Positions 35,301 to 48,089 of a stretch of 64,000 nt of DNA are shown here, piece by piece. Position 1 is the stretch's first letter. Every line of letters starts with the position of its first letter. Both the position numbers and the translations under genes were made by a program. This DNA comes from Ophiodon elongatus (lineage: Eukaryota > Chordata > Actinopteri > Perciformes > Hexagrammidae), in the NCBI GenBank assembly GCA_016806645.1, contig JACSYO010002116.1, positions 4,247,001 to 4,311,000 of the forward strand, given 5' to 3'. The notes below the pieces were generated by a model that was given only the letters and a program-made list of their open reading frames with translations, made no database searches and was not told the DNA's origin.

Positions 35301-35946
35301 AAAATAAATGTATTCACAAAAATGTCACCGCGGAGTAAACAGAAAGCATCCTGCTGGGAGAATCAGCAGACGAAGAAAAAAAAAAAATCTGTCATCAACA
35401 TGTCATTGCGGAGCCGTGGCAGAGATCTGGAAAGAATTGTTTGACACGAAAGTTAGATGCGAAAAAACGTCCATGACCTCGATGGGAGGCGGTCAAGGGT
35501 AAGAGACATATATAGACAGATGACAAAAGACATCGGTGATGTTACACTGTTGGTTGCAAAGGAGGACGTTCCCCTGGACCGATTTTGCAAAAAGACCCTG
35601 AGGCGGCTGACGGGAGTGTGAGAATGTGTCTTCCAACTACTGAATTGTATAAATTGTTCTGCCAATATATGCCAGGACAATTTATACAATCTATTAAAAA
35701 TAATATAGTATAATACACGCACGTCAAGCACGTCCCACTGGTACAGTGACCAGAATAAAAATTGGCAAATAATAAGCTATATTTGTTTTTTAGCTGATTA
35801 TGGCTCAATTTAATATAAGGCCGTCTTCTTCTTCCCTGCCTTTGTTGGCACATTGCTACATTTTTTGGCGCGTTACCGCAACCTGTAGATCAATGGAATG
35901 GTGTGAAGCCATTAGCAGCAATGGGTATCTGTTGAGTGTGCATGCG

Positions 35947-35986
35947 CAACAAACAAACAAACAAACAAACAAGCAAACAAACAAAA
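35947..35986. repeat. AAAC tetranucleotide repeat
   Basis: About nine CAAA units with one CAAG interruption. Confidence 0.95.
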
Positions 35987-36302
35987 CATGGTCGTATGCG
36001 TAAAAACATTGCTCCAGAGCTCCAGGGTAACTTTAAAAAAACAAGTGTTGTACAGGGGCTTCTTTCGGGAGGTGCACGTTTTATGTACTATGAAAAAGAA
36101 ATGTTACTAATCCTTCAGTCAAACCCGAAGATAGAACAGAATCAATAAAGTGTTTACACAACATCCAGAAACACGTACTTGGATGCGAGAGCAAATGTCA
36201 CAACTTGACTCAAACTCCACTGAGCACACTAGGTCACTCTCAAACCAGCCCGCTCCCGTGAAATTAAACTGTTGTGACATTTTAAGCTGTTAGCTGAGAG
36301 CC

Positions 36303-36305
<3 letters not shown>

Positions 36306-36367
<62 letters not shown>
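36306..36367. repeat. GA microsatellite
   Basis: About 30 uninterrupted GA units on the plus strand, so CT in the zmiz1 transcript. Confidence 0.97.
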
Positions 36368-36370
<3 letters not shown>

Positions 36371-37130
36371 ACGAACAGGCACACGCAGAGGAACAGAGAA
36401 ACATATGCATGTAAAAGATACACGCACAGGGAAGCAAAATGGAAAAACAGGCTCAGGAAATTGGCCAGTTCCTGTATGAGAGAGGTAGAGAAGGAGAGGA
36501 GGGGGGTAGGGGGGGTTGAATGGAAGAAAACAAGAGGGAGAGAAAGACTGACAGAAAAAGACAGACAACGTGGCTTATGTAACTTTAGTGTCACTGTTAT
36601 TCTGGTTTTCGGACCCAGCGACATGTCAGATTCTCCGCTGAGTTTCCACTAATTATTAAATTAAGGAAACGGTCACATGTTACGATGACGTTTTTACTGG
36701 CAGCAAGTGGTGGCGTCTGCATTATGTGAAAGTAACTTATTGTTCAGAAAGTTTTACATATATGGTCCAAATTGATCACACATTTGTCAATTTCTGAATG
36801 TATTTATTTAAAAAGAAAAAAAATCCAGAAATGCTCAAAATAGTAGCAAATTAGCGTAATGGCCCTCCCTCAAAAATGGCATTCAGGTCAAAAGAGACCA
36901 CCTTTGTTCATAACCTTCTGGATCTAAAATTCAATGAATATCCGTGTTGCAGGAATCAATTGTGCATTGCTGATCTGAGTCACAAAATGTTACTCAGATT
37001 AAAAACAAGAACAGAGCCAAAAACATGTTTTTGTTCTCCTTTAGTTTTAGTGGATACAAATATATTGGAAAAGGCCAAAGTTTGACTGGGATAGTGACTC
37101 TGAATAGGAACACTCAATGGAGACATTATG

Positions 37131-37154
37131 AATTAATGAATTAATGAATTAATG
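37131..37154. repeat. Octamer tandem repeat AATTAATG
   Basis: Three exact copies of AATTAATG, each with a homeodomain-type TTAATT/ATTA core. Confidence 0.9.
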
Positions 37155-37184
37155 GGTATGTGTGTCCACAGTGTCTGAAAGGGA

Positions 37185-37388
37185 TCATTCAGAGCTGAAA
37201 CAATTACTCAAAATGATATTACGGTGAATATGTTTGGGTTTTGGACTTCTGGTTGGACAAAACTGAGAATTTGAAGACATCCCTTTGGGTTCTGAGAAAC
37301 TGTGAACTGTAACTACTTGATCAATTGAGAAAATAAGCAGCGGATCAATCCTTGAATGAAAATAATTGGTATTTGCAGCCCTGGGATG
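37185..37388 (-). repeat. Inverted teleost repeat copy (CCAAAACCCAAAG family)
   Basis: On the minus strand the order is GGCTGCAAATACCAATTATT, TTCTCAGAACCCAAAGGGAT, GTCTTCAAATTCTCAGTTTT, AGAAGTCCAAAACCCAAACA, then AATTGTTTCAGCTCTGAA. This is the family at 31645 in opposite orientation. Confidence 0.75.
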
Positions 37389-37531
37389 ATTTGCCAAAAT
37401 GCAAACACAAGGATGCTTGAATGTGAATCATTTCACCAATAACCTCTCGCTGATTCACAATGTTAGAGCATTTGTGAGGGTGGAAAGGCACATGTGGTAT
37501 TTTCATTGTAATCCTCCCCTCTTTCTTTCTA

Positions 37532-37532
<1 letters not shown>

Positions 37533-37577
<45 letters not shown>
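37533..37577. repeat. GT microsatellite
   Basis: 22 uninterrupted GT units. Confidence 0.95.
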
Positions 37578-37579
<2 letters not shown>

Positions 37580-38046
37580 AAAGTCAGCATAGCTAGACCA
37601 GTCCCTTCCACACCATACCTCAACAGAGTAAACTTTAACCTCCGAGACCCACGGAGCATGACAGATGACCCGGGCTGAAATCTGAGCCTTTGAGTTTCCA
37701 CTCCAACGTGAAACCAGACAGACACCTGACCCTCTGAATTCTCACTGATGCATGTAGACTCACACACAAAACAACAGACATTGACACATAGAGACACACA
37801 AAACACACAAAAAGAAGAAACACCTGTTCACCCCACGTAGGCACGCACTAAAGTGCACACCGGACACAAACAATTCAAAGGGCGCATGAAAGGCGCTTTC
37901 AGTGACGCACAAAACCTGTACGCAAGTGAGTCTTGTGTCTCATTATCTTCATACGCAGAAGCAGTTCTCACTTTAAACACGCATATCTCAACACGAGCAG
38001 CAGATATTACTATGGCTCTGTCTATTGTATCTGCTGCACTGGGCGA

Positions 38047-38051
38047 GTGTG

Positions 38052-38083
<32 letters not shown>

Positions 38084-38100
38084 TGCGTGTGTGTGTGTGT
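38047..38100. repeat. GT microsatellite with GCGT tetramer core
   Basis: GT array interrupted by six GCGT units at about 38065-38088. Confidence 0.95.
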
Positions 38101-38964
38101 CTGGAGAGAGTAACAAAAGAAACACAGCAAGTGTGCACTGTGCTCATATTTCTCCAGCAGACGTGTGGAGTCTGTTAAAGAACGGACAGAGTCGTAAAGA
38201 AAGTATAGAGAGAGAGGGGAAGGCGGAGGAGGAGTGTGAAGCGAAACTACTGTGCTTGTAGCTCTCCATTAAAAGAAAAGCAGACTCCTTGTTTGGTGGC
38301 GTATGCATATGTTCATCTGTATGTGGCGTTGTGTGGGTGACCAGCTCAACATGAATTGCGAGAGGCAGAATTCTGAAAAACAAACACGCGGAGAAAGAAG
38401 TCTGCTGATCATATGAGCACCCCAAATCTTTATCAAACCTCAACTATTGAAAGTTGTTGGTCTGGTTGTCAGAGTTATTTATTCTTTAATTCAACTTATT
38501 TTGGACAACAATGGAGGGCTTTGGCAGGATCAACTCATTGTTGTCTTTTTTTTTGTCTTTTTTTTTTACGCGATTTGTAAAAAGCAGGAAAACTATACAA
38601 TATCACCAGACTTACCCTTAGATATTACTAAATGTAAGGTATGGAAAAAGTATCAATTTACCAGATGTAGTACGCTACGCGTGATCAGTCTCGAGACAGA
38701 AATGGATGAGGACGAAGAAACAGGCCGGAGGTCGAACAGCGTGCTCGTTCATTATATGAATGGACTGAAGTTGATGGAAGGTACCATCTACAGCACATCC
38801 ATGTGTGTACGCGTATATGCAAGCGTGTCCTTTTCCTTTTCGCAGTTCATTAAGAGGAGCCACTTCACCGCTGGCTGTTGTGAAAGGGGGGGAAGAGCAC
38901 CTCCGAGCTCATTGTGGATTCACTAATCCTTCACTTATCTGAACTACGTCAATACTGCTGTTGC

Positions 38965-38995
38965 CCCCCCCCCCTTCCCGACCCCCACCACCTTC
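38965..38995 (-). other. Poly-C tract
   Basis: A run of twelve C, then shorter C runs in a pyrimidine-rich stretch to about 39125. The transcript strand is G-rich. Confidence 0.6.
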
Positions 38996-40121
38996 CACTC
39001 CACTCTCTGCTTTCTCTCTGTGCTTCCTCCTCCTCAGCTTTCTCCCCCACAAGCCCTCCTCGCCCTCGACCCTTCCCGCCCCGCAGCCCTCGTTGCGGCC
39101 TTGTTCCCCCTCCAGCCCCCCCATTTCTGCTTGAAATCCATCCTATCTCTTTTCCTTCCTCTGGACAAAACAGAAAAAGGTACATGGAGTAATAACATAG
39201 AGCAGCAGGGGTGGGATGGCCCTGGTAAGGTTATTAAGCCTCACACACAAACACACTGTTTGCCACAGGGGCCACTGAGGTGGGGCCCCAGGGGGTCAGG
39301 GGCCATTTCGGTTTTGTGTGCGTGTTGAGATGGCACTTTATGTGTTCATGCTGGGAAGGGTGAATGATGAGGCCACCCACCTTTTACTAGGTCTAACGAA
39401 CTAGTGTTCTCTTGCTATTGTTTTCTGGAGGCCACTGCTAATATCCACTTCTATATCCTTCGAGGCTGCCGGTACCCAGTGCTGCCTTTGTGCTGTCAGT
39501 CAATATCTTTAAATTGGATCATATTAATGCTGGAAAGGATACAAATTCTGTAGGCCCTCTAAAGGGTATTCTTAGAAAGGAAAGGCCTCTTCAAACAGCA
39601 TTTAGGCCATCATGTAATAGCAAAACTCTCCACTGATACCTAAACAAATTAAAATCATTTAAGTGGGTTAACAGCTCCTTGAGGCAGTGAGACATGTTTC
39701 ATTGCAGTCTTTACAGACTGTCAGCCCCGTTAGCTTGTTGAGTAAAAAAAAAATAAACTCCCACATCAAGTCCAGTTGTAACTAGCTCTGTCTTTACAGC
39801 AATAAGGATAAAAGCTCTTTAAACTGGATTTGGCCTGACCCACCACTATGTAGCTGGGAGCTGATACAGCAGTGCTCGGCCAGTGGTGGATCATTTTTCA
39901 TCTCTAAATCTCCTTTGGCATGGTCAGGAGTGCCAGGGTGTGCGTGAGTGTGTGTATGGCTGGGATAGGGGAAAGGAGGGGGGGGGGAGTGGACCAGCCA
40001 GGGTGCATTGTGGTCCATCTCTTGTTTTTTTTTTGTTTTTTTTAATGGTGCTACTCTGACAACATGAGGCTGGGTCTTCCCTCACTGCTCAGCTGAGCAA
40101 TCAGGTCACCTCATCTTGACA

Positions 40122-40223
40122 GACACAAACACACGCACACACAGACGGACGTAAACATGTAGAGACACACACACACACACGCGCGCGGACGAACACACAC
40201 ACACACACACGGACGAACACACA
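40122..40223. repeat. Interrupted CA array with CG core
   Basis: Four CA blocks separated by GACGGACGTAAAC, CGCGCGCGGACGAA and GGACGAA. A duplicated segment around ACACGGACGAACACAC suggests local tandem duplication. Confidence 0.85.
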
Positions 40224-41042
40224 GTACATGCCGCCCGCAGCTGTTGCCAATGATGTCAGTCCTGATTTGGCCAAACTAGTCTTTTGTTTCTCAGCATGAA
40301 CACAGAACAGAGAAGGAGGCTTCATTTGGCAATGCAGCAGGAGTTGTCCTGTCTCTGAGATTGTTTGGATTAAGGAGGAGTTACTGGTTGCTGCTTTTTG
40401 TGCTGGTTATTAGCTTAGAATATTTGACAATCAATTAACTGTTTAATGTATCATTCACCAATATCCCAATTTGTTGACTTTTTTTTGATAAAATCATTGA
40501 TATTTAATTTTTTATCATTTTTTTATATGTGATGTTTTAAGAATCAAAAAGCAAAAAAACTAATTCTTATTCTTTGATCTGAATGCACAGCTCAAAATTA
40601 TGTTTTTAGCCGCTTCATCTTGGGGAAACTTGATGCAAAAAACAGTTACAGGTAAATAACTTAAAAAAACCAACTTATATAAATGGTCAAAAAAAAAAAA
40701 AGTGAATAAAAGGAACAAACATATAGCAGGATTGTACATCAAGAAAAAGCTAATATAATCTACAAGCTCTTGATAATTGCCATCCACGACAGTAGGTTGC
40801 TGACACCTCAGCGTAATGAGTTGATAAAAGAACTTGACTATAACACAAAGTTAGAGACTGCTGCTCTAGTCAACACTCCCCCTCTCCCCTCTCCCCTCTC
40901 TCCCCCCTCCCCCACCCTTCCCCCTTTCTCCAACGCAAACACACAACACTCACACAAACAATCTCTGCCTCCTACCCCCTGATGTCTGTTGGCAGAACTG
41001 TCTGAGGAGCTTAATTGGTACTTTCTCATTTTTTCCCTCTTT

Positions 41043-41089
41043 CTCTCTCTCTCTCTCTCCCTCACTCTCTCATTCAGCTGTGTGTGCGC

Positions 41090-41130
<41 letters not shown>

Positions 41131-41136
41131 TCTGTG
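41043..41136. repeat. CT array followed by GT array
   Basis: CT units to about 41072, a short spacer, then GT with GCGCGCG at its left end. Confidence 0.9.
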
Positions 41137-41343
41137 TTTTTGCACACATGTATATGTCTGTTACGGTGCCGAAGAAGCAAAAGCGTCTGTGTGTTTTCAT
41201 GGCAGGAGGACGAGAGCGTGGGTGCCACTAAAATGAGACAGAGGCCGAAGCAACTGCAAACTCTGTGGCAATGTGATTGGACGAGCCAACTTGGTTGACC
41301 AAAATCCTGGAATGAGCCTCGACTGAACAGGGCGCATGCCACA

Positions 41344-41344
<1 letters not shown>

Positions 41345-41391
<47 letters not shown>
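41345..41391. repeat. CA microsatellite
   Basis: About 23 uninterrupted CA units. Confidence 0.95.
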
Positions 41392-44211
41392 AGTTGTCCC
41401 AGTGCCAAGGCAGCTTTCCTGCTGCCGATAATGAGGAGGCTTGGAGATGTGCATTTGTTTGCGCCGATCAAAAACACACACATTAAATGACTAACTCGAT
41501 GGCTTGAACACTCTGCCAATCACACAGCAGTTTGTGTCAACAGAATCAGCATTCTGCTTACTTACTCACATTCGTGTGCAGTCGCTTTTTTATTACTGCA
41601 CACTCAGAAACACACGCAGTGTCGCATATCACACCTGCTGACATGAGATACAAACATAGCATGAGCCACTCTTCTACTGAGCTATTATGCTGTCAGTGAC
41701 ATTTTCCAAGAAATAATCCTACTTCTCTTGACATTTAATGCAGCGGCTGGTTATGGCGCTGCCGTGCGGGCAGCCTGCCTCTTGATCTGAGATGTGTTTC
41801 GTGGAAGCCCGGCAGCCAGGGCGGCTTGTTGGAGCAATGATTTGATTAGGTTTGCGCTGATTACAGTCTTGTTGGTTACAATATATTGCTCTATCAGAGG
41901 GAGGGAGAGGGAGGGAGAGGGAGCGATTGAGAGTGGGATTGTCAGTTTGTCAAGCTGTCAAGGGCAATGCTGTATTGTGCTTCTGTGTTTCGGTGAGGTG
42001 TGCGTGAGTAGCCAAGCGGAGATCCAAAAATGAATCAGCTGATATCGGAAAAAAAAAAAGTACCAGCGAGGATATTAATACAAATCTGCTATCAGCACTC
42101 GGGAGAGCGATACAATGCTGTGCGAAAAACTGGCCCCCCCCTTTGAATCGCATCGCGGCAAAAAAGGAAAAAGGAGCAGCACATGTGGACGGCTCCCATT
42201 TCACAAACAACGCTATCGCAGACAAACATTTTTAACGGCAAGTGCCTCGTCTTGGCATTGTGCTCGAGAGCTGTAGACTTTGCGGCACAGTGGCGCAGCA
42301 GCTCAACCGTGATGTGTAATATTGGCTGAGAACAAATAATCTGAAAAGCCTCAAATGCCCTCTGCCTTTGTAAGCTTTATGAAATATTAACCAAATTAAT
42401 CTACGGTTCTTTTTTTTTTTTTTCTCTCTCCAGAGCACATACTGTACTGCAACTGATTTACTGTGCACCGACAATCATCCCTAAGATTAATTCTAAGAAA
42501 TGCAGCAACATTTTTGATCTCTGAAAGCCAGGGACAAGGTGTAATTATTCCCTTCCATATATTATGTTTTCTATTAATTAGGTCTGTGCCAGTGAACGCT
42601 GCTCCGCTTGTTGAAGTGACAGCCACAGAGCCACAGGCGTTTCTCAACACAGCTTTATTCCTGACAGCTAGTGTGCCGGGTGGAACATGTTATTATAACA
42701 TTATGGGGCTTAACAGACAGCAGTACAGCATCTGATCCGAGGTCAGATTCGTGGTGTACCTTGTGAAGATATTTTTAAAAGGCCGATATGATACCCTGTT
42801 TAGTAAAGCAATTTCCAGAGGCCTCAAGGCAGAACAAAAGGGCAGAGTTCAGTGAGAGCAGAAAGAGCTTCACTTCAAACATGTGACCAGAAAATGAGGA
42901 CCGCAAAGTAAAATAGAAAATGATTTGAAGGGATTTTATAGATTGCAGATTTAATGTCCGTCTGATGGAGGGAAGAGAAGAAAAAAAAGAGAGAGATCAG
43001 AATTAATCCTCTTGGCTGTTTGTTTGGTAATCTGATTTAGTCTGATTTTTAGGCTGCTATCTGTGGTTATGGTTACTGATGCTGTCTCTGGATTGACCAC
43101 AGTCATTTTCACCTTCAACAACCCCCTCCTTCCCCTCTGGTACGTTACGGTTTGGGCTTTGCGTATAAACAAAATACCAGTATATGCAAATCCCTAGAGC
43201 GGCTGACCAAATCCAGCAATATGTCTGCTTATGGAATGATTCCCCATTCTGACATTGCTCCGGAGAGGCACAGCACGGCTGTCCCTGCTCCAAATAAATG
43301 ACCTACTTTGCACATTAACACACATTTACATGGAGGCAAAATCCAGGGCAGCCTCATAGTTTCTGTTCCCGACTCAGACACTCCGTGCTTTAAGTGAAAC
43401 ATGGCTCTCGGCCAATTCTTAGAAAACGCAGATTTTTGTCTTTTTCTAAATCTCCTGCCATGTTTGAAGAGATCTTTCAAACGGCACAGCTGAATGGAGA
43501 CGGGTTAAGTCATATTTCCTTTCAACCTGACTGGAAAATAGGTGCGTAATATGTGCCAGGTTCTTCAGCAGAATCGCGCTTTTGTCGTGCAAGCGTGTTA
43601 AAGTAAGGTGAGGCTGGCACAGAGGCCCACCTAACGTGCTCCCCACTCAGGCAGAGCTATTTCCAGACCACCGGCCCCTCCCGTCTCCTCCACCTCCACC
43701 TCTGGTGGGGAAACCACACCACTGCACGGGCCTCAGTCACAGACATGACTCAAGAATGGATCCATTATTCACACAGGCTGTTAGGGGACTGGCACACGAG
43801 GGTGGGATGTGGTAGTGGGACACGAACGCTCACTTCTACTTAACTAAGAAATGTGCAAGCAAGCAAAATACATTATAAGAGTGGAGCGTTTTTCAACAAA
43901 AACCAAACAGGTAGCTCAGCAGTACGTATCATTAGACAAGTACGGCTAAACAAAACCATACAAACATCCACAGTGCGATGTGAACAGATTTGTCACTGTG
44001 TCCGTGTGCGTGTTCGGTGCTGGAATTATATGTGCGGGAACTATCAGGGGCAATGTCAATGAGTACACACACTGAGACACACGATACAAAGCAACACAAT
44101 AGTGCAATGAAAGTCAACACAGCTTTAGACTCACATGTCATATCAAGTTCAGAGAACGCTTGACAGCCCAACACAGCTCCACACAACTTGACATGGATGA
44201 ATGTGTAAGTG

Positions 44212-44212
<1 letters not shown>

Positions 44213-44300
<88 letters not shown>
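44213..44300. repeat. Compound CT/CA microsatellite
   Basis: CT array with ATCTATCT insertion, passing directly into 17 CA units. Confidence 0.95.
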
Positions 44301-44303
<3 letters not shown>

Positions 44304-46079
44304 AGGCCAGATTGTATACGAGTTTGCTCACGGACCATGATAAGAAAATGTGGTAAATGCGTAATCTGATATGCATGACTTGAGGTTTCTCTCTGCCTTT
44401 CTTTTCCTCTTGGAAATCGCAGGTTGCATCCATAATTTACACCAGCCTCCGTCTGTTTCTCTCTTTTCCACTCAGCTACCTCCCTCTTTTTTCCTCCCTC
44501 CATCTCCTCTTCTCTCTCCTGGCAATCTGGCTTTTGCAGCTCTGCTCATTAGCATATTGCAGAATGTGCAGATGCCACCAAAAAAAAAAATTATTCACCT
44601 TCCAGCGCTTTGATGCCGTTTTCGCATGTATACAAACTACACTGTCGACATTTTGCACAGCCTCCCAAACAAAAGCAGAGGGACACGGTCTGCTTTTACT
44701 CAAGTCTGTTGGGGCCATAATGGGACGTCATTTACTCTGATGTTTCCTCACATCCTCATTCACCCCAATGACATCATCCATCAAGTCAGTCAGAGGTTTT
44801 CTGACACTGTGACGACGATTGATGGAGTGTCTTCGTGGGCAATGTTTGAACGCACACTTAATATTCATGCAGTCAAAAGGATAACTGAATAATACTCGAG
44901 CTGTTTAAAGGATAATTCTAACAGTATTCATGCATGTGTTTGCGTCAAATGGAGTCCTGCAGCTTATGCAGAAAAAAAGCAAACGACCGGAGGATGGGGA
45001 TTAGCGGTTGTCCTCCTCTTGGAGATTGATACTGATAGAAGCGGATCAATAGCCATACGTGGTAACTCATCATTGGTTCAACATTGCTAACACTGCTGTT
45101 CAGGTTGCACACTCCAGGGACAGCTTGTAGCAGAGCCAGAGAGGTATCGCCATTGTGGCGTACATGCAAGAATGTGGTGGTGTAAACATCCTTCAAAGGG
45201 GCATTTTCTGAATTTGACCACATCAGAGGAAGAACAGCGATACATAGTTGGGCTCTTGTGAGCGACTGCCCTGTTACCTGACAAGCAGCAGCTGTCTCCC
45301 ATGGAAAGAGGAAATGCCATCACCCACAAAAATGTCAATCCCTATCACGTAAATCAACGCGTAAACATATGCTTTCATTCAAAACAATGGCGGTCAGCCT
45401 CTCACGCCAATTAGTTCAGTATGTTCTGACGTGTATGCGGTCCAGTATTGTTCTCTGGAAGTGTTTGGAGAATAAGACAAAGTGTACTATCAATTTCAGA
45501 ATTGCAGGGAAATAAAAGGACGCGGCGCTTTTCTCCACAGATGATTTGAGTTTACGGTTTTGGTGCCCTATAACTGAAATGTTCTTTTTTTTTGCCCCTC
45601 AAAGTATATTGAAAGCACACCGCAAATAAATGATCACCAGTGCATTCCGTTTGAGGACAAAACGTCTCTGAGTGTTAAGTGGCTGGTAGAACACAACAAA
45701 AGACAAAATCCCAAACTGCAGCCATCTTATTTTGTTTGCAAATCCACACTGAAGCAAATCCGTATCCCCGCATGAGCTGATGCTTAGCTGTTCGGATGAA
45801 GACATAGGTGATAAATCAGGATCCTTACCAGTGGATGAGGACGTTCCTGTTTTTCCTAATAGGCAAAATCTGTTTTTTTAATCCTCATCAATCACAGAGC
45901 GAGTCTAAAATGAAACAAAACAGAATGCAACGCACATCAGGGAGTGTGACAAGACACAATCTGCTTTTTAGTGATAGGAAAACAAGACTTAGGTGGCATC
46001 ATTTATCGAGATGTAATAAAGCACCCTGTCGTGAATCTGACAGATTGGAAGCCCGTTACAAGAACTGACAGAGCCGGAG

Positions 46080-46960
46080 AAAATATGCATCTCTAATCCC
46101 CGCCAAATATGAAACATGAAATACTTAAATGACAAATACAAGTTGATTTCTCATCTTGCTTGCGAGTGTTCTACGCCCATCTAGTTGCAGAAGCAGCTGT
46201 CTTTGAACTCTCCAGGCTCCAATCATGGAGGAATATTTCTTCTCTGCTTCTGGCTCTTCACTAGCTACGATGTGCAGATCTCCTAATGGGACGACCGCTC
46301 GCTGACTATTAATGCATTAGACTACTTTACAGGACTGCATCTTTAACTCACTTATTTCTGTGTTTGAAACTCCAACACCATTTCATTAATATTCTGCTAG
46401 AGTGCTTCCCAAAACCGTCTGGCTTACATTTTTTCCACGTGTATTCGTACAGTAGGCGGACTAGAGCTATCTTCACAGGCTACAGATTGCCCCACATTTA
46501 ATTACTGTTAACACCAGCGCTAGCAAGCTAAATACGCCTCCATGATTTATTCATTTCCCCCCATATTTGAGTCAAATTAAATTAGTCATATGAGTTTAAT
46601 TAACTAAATATGATCTGATATTGTAATTTCACACTTGGATATGGGATACAGAGAAGGGTACTTGAGCACAAAGAAACCGAAGTAAACCAGCGCTCATTAG
46701 AGGCTCTTGTGTGTAGTCATGTTGGCATTACCAACAGAAGCATTCGCTGAATGATTGCTCCTAATCAAGGTTTACTCACTGGGAGGTTACCTTTATTTCT
46801 AAAGAACTGGGATCACTCTGCTCACACCATTATTCACTGTTCCTATTAGTCATCGAACCGTAGCTAATACAAGTAACTCCCCTCATATTTTCTGGGACCT
46901 GTGTGCTGCTCATTATTGTCACTGAGGACCACAGAACTGCAATTAGGGGAAATAAAAATG
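46080..46960. promoter_or_regulatory. Candidate conserved non-coding block
   Basis: About 880 bases without any microsatellite, unusual here. It is AT-rich with CTATTAATGCATTAGAC, TTTCATTAATATTCTGC, CATTTAATTACTGTTAACAC and GAGTTTAATTAACTAAATAT, giving dense homeodomain, POU and forkhead-like cores. Probably one or more enhancers; conservation untested. Confidence 0.35.
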
Positions 46961-47696
46961 TATTCCTCCAGTTAAAAGGGCCTGTCACTCCCCAAGAACA
47001 ACACATTCTCTCGTTTACCTTTCGTGGTGTCTAGCGATGGAGAGAGACTCTGAGATTTCTGCCTCCATCCCAATATAATGGAAGTGAGAGAAATCTTGTT
47101 CAATGTATTACACAAAGTAACGGAAACCAGCTTCTGTCGTAAGCTGTTAAGGCTGGTTAAATGCGTGTAAATGTCACTTCTGCAACAATTTAATTCACTT
47201 CCACTGTTTCCGTGTGGAGGCAAATATGGTGAAACCTCGCCAAATAAGACAAAAACAATATCCGCAGCGCTGGAGGCAACGAAATATGTTTCATTGTCGT
47301 TTCGGTGAACTGAGCCTTTAACAGCTTTTGAGAATTTATCATGACTAACAAGAAAAATGGCTTACAAAACACAACACTTTTATTGTAGAGCAAACATGTT
47401 TGAGAAAACATATTGCAAAACAATGTATTCGGAAAACACACCATACTTCATATTCAACCATGTGTAAGCGTTTGCATCACCCTTTTGCAGCGAATCAATG
47501 ATCTTCCCACAGACTGAATCACATTCACCACAGGACCCGCTGTGGGGTTCTGATATACGCTTGCACCCGGTCATTTCTGTGCCTGTGTGTCTTTCGTTGA
47601 CAGAGCAGCTCTGGAGTACAATATCTAATGCCGGTATCATTTCCCACTCACACAAACGCTACATCACGGTGCTAAATGAGCTGCAGTGGGTGAAAT

Positions 47697-47715
47697 TGAA
47701 AAAAAAAAAAAAAAA
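47697..47715. repeat. Poly-A run
   Basis: About 17 A after TGAAATTG. Not preceded by a recognisable retroelement. Confidence 0.8.
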
Positions 47716-48039
47716 CACACAGTGTAATTTACTGATCCCCGGTAATGAAACATGAGGCTGGTGTGGCGTGTTTTCCCACTCTCAGTGAGAGGAAATATGG
47801 CTGCTGAGAGTCACGCCGGCTTGCAAAACACTGTCACACCGCCGCACGACACAGGCAGAATTATCAGAGAAAAACAAATGGAGGCATTGATTCACTACTT
47901 GTTTATTTACAGCCCTCTCTGGAGAAGACATAAATTCCCCTGTTGAGGCTTTGTTTCCCCATCATACGGCACAACAACGGGATGCATGAGAAGAGGGGTG
48001 AGCAGGCCACGCACACAAACAGAAACACACACACGTAGG

Positions 48040-48047
48040 CACACACG

Positions 48048-48088
<41 letters not shown>
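48040..48088. repeat. CA microsatellite with CG core
   Basis: CGCGCGCGCG followed by about 17 CA units. Confidence 0.9.

Positions 48089-48089
<1 letters not shown>

Noticed and set aside
38447..38926. 159-codon open frame on the plus strand
   Set aside because: Contains a poly-Phe/Val stretch from T-rich DNA and no domain. No support for a gene.
40086..40099. 14-base perfect palindrome TGCTCAGCTGAGCA
   Set aside because: A few such palindromes are expected by chance in 64 kb on simple counting.
42284..42311. GCGGCACAGTGGCGCAGCAG, resembling the start of the GGCACGGTGG dispersed repeat
   Set aside because: Only about 25 bases match and the following sequence does not continue the element.
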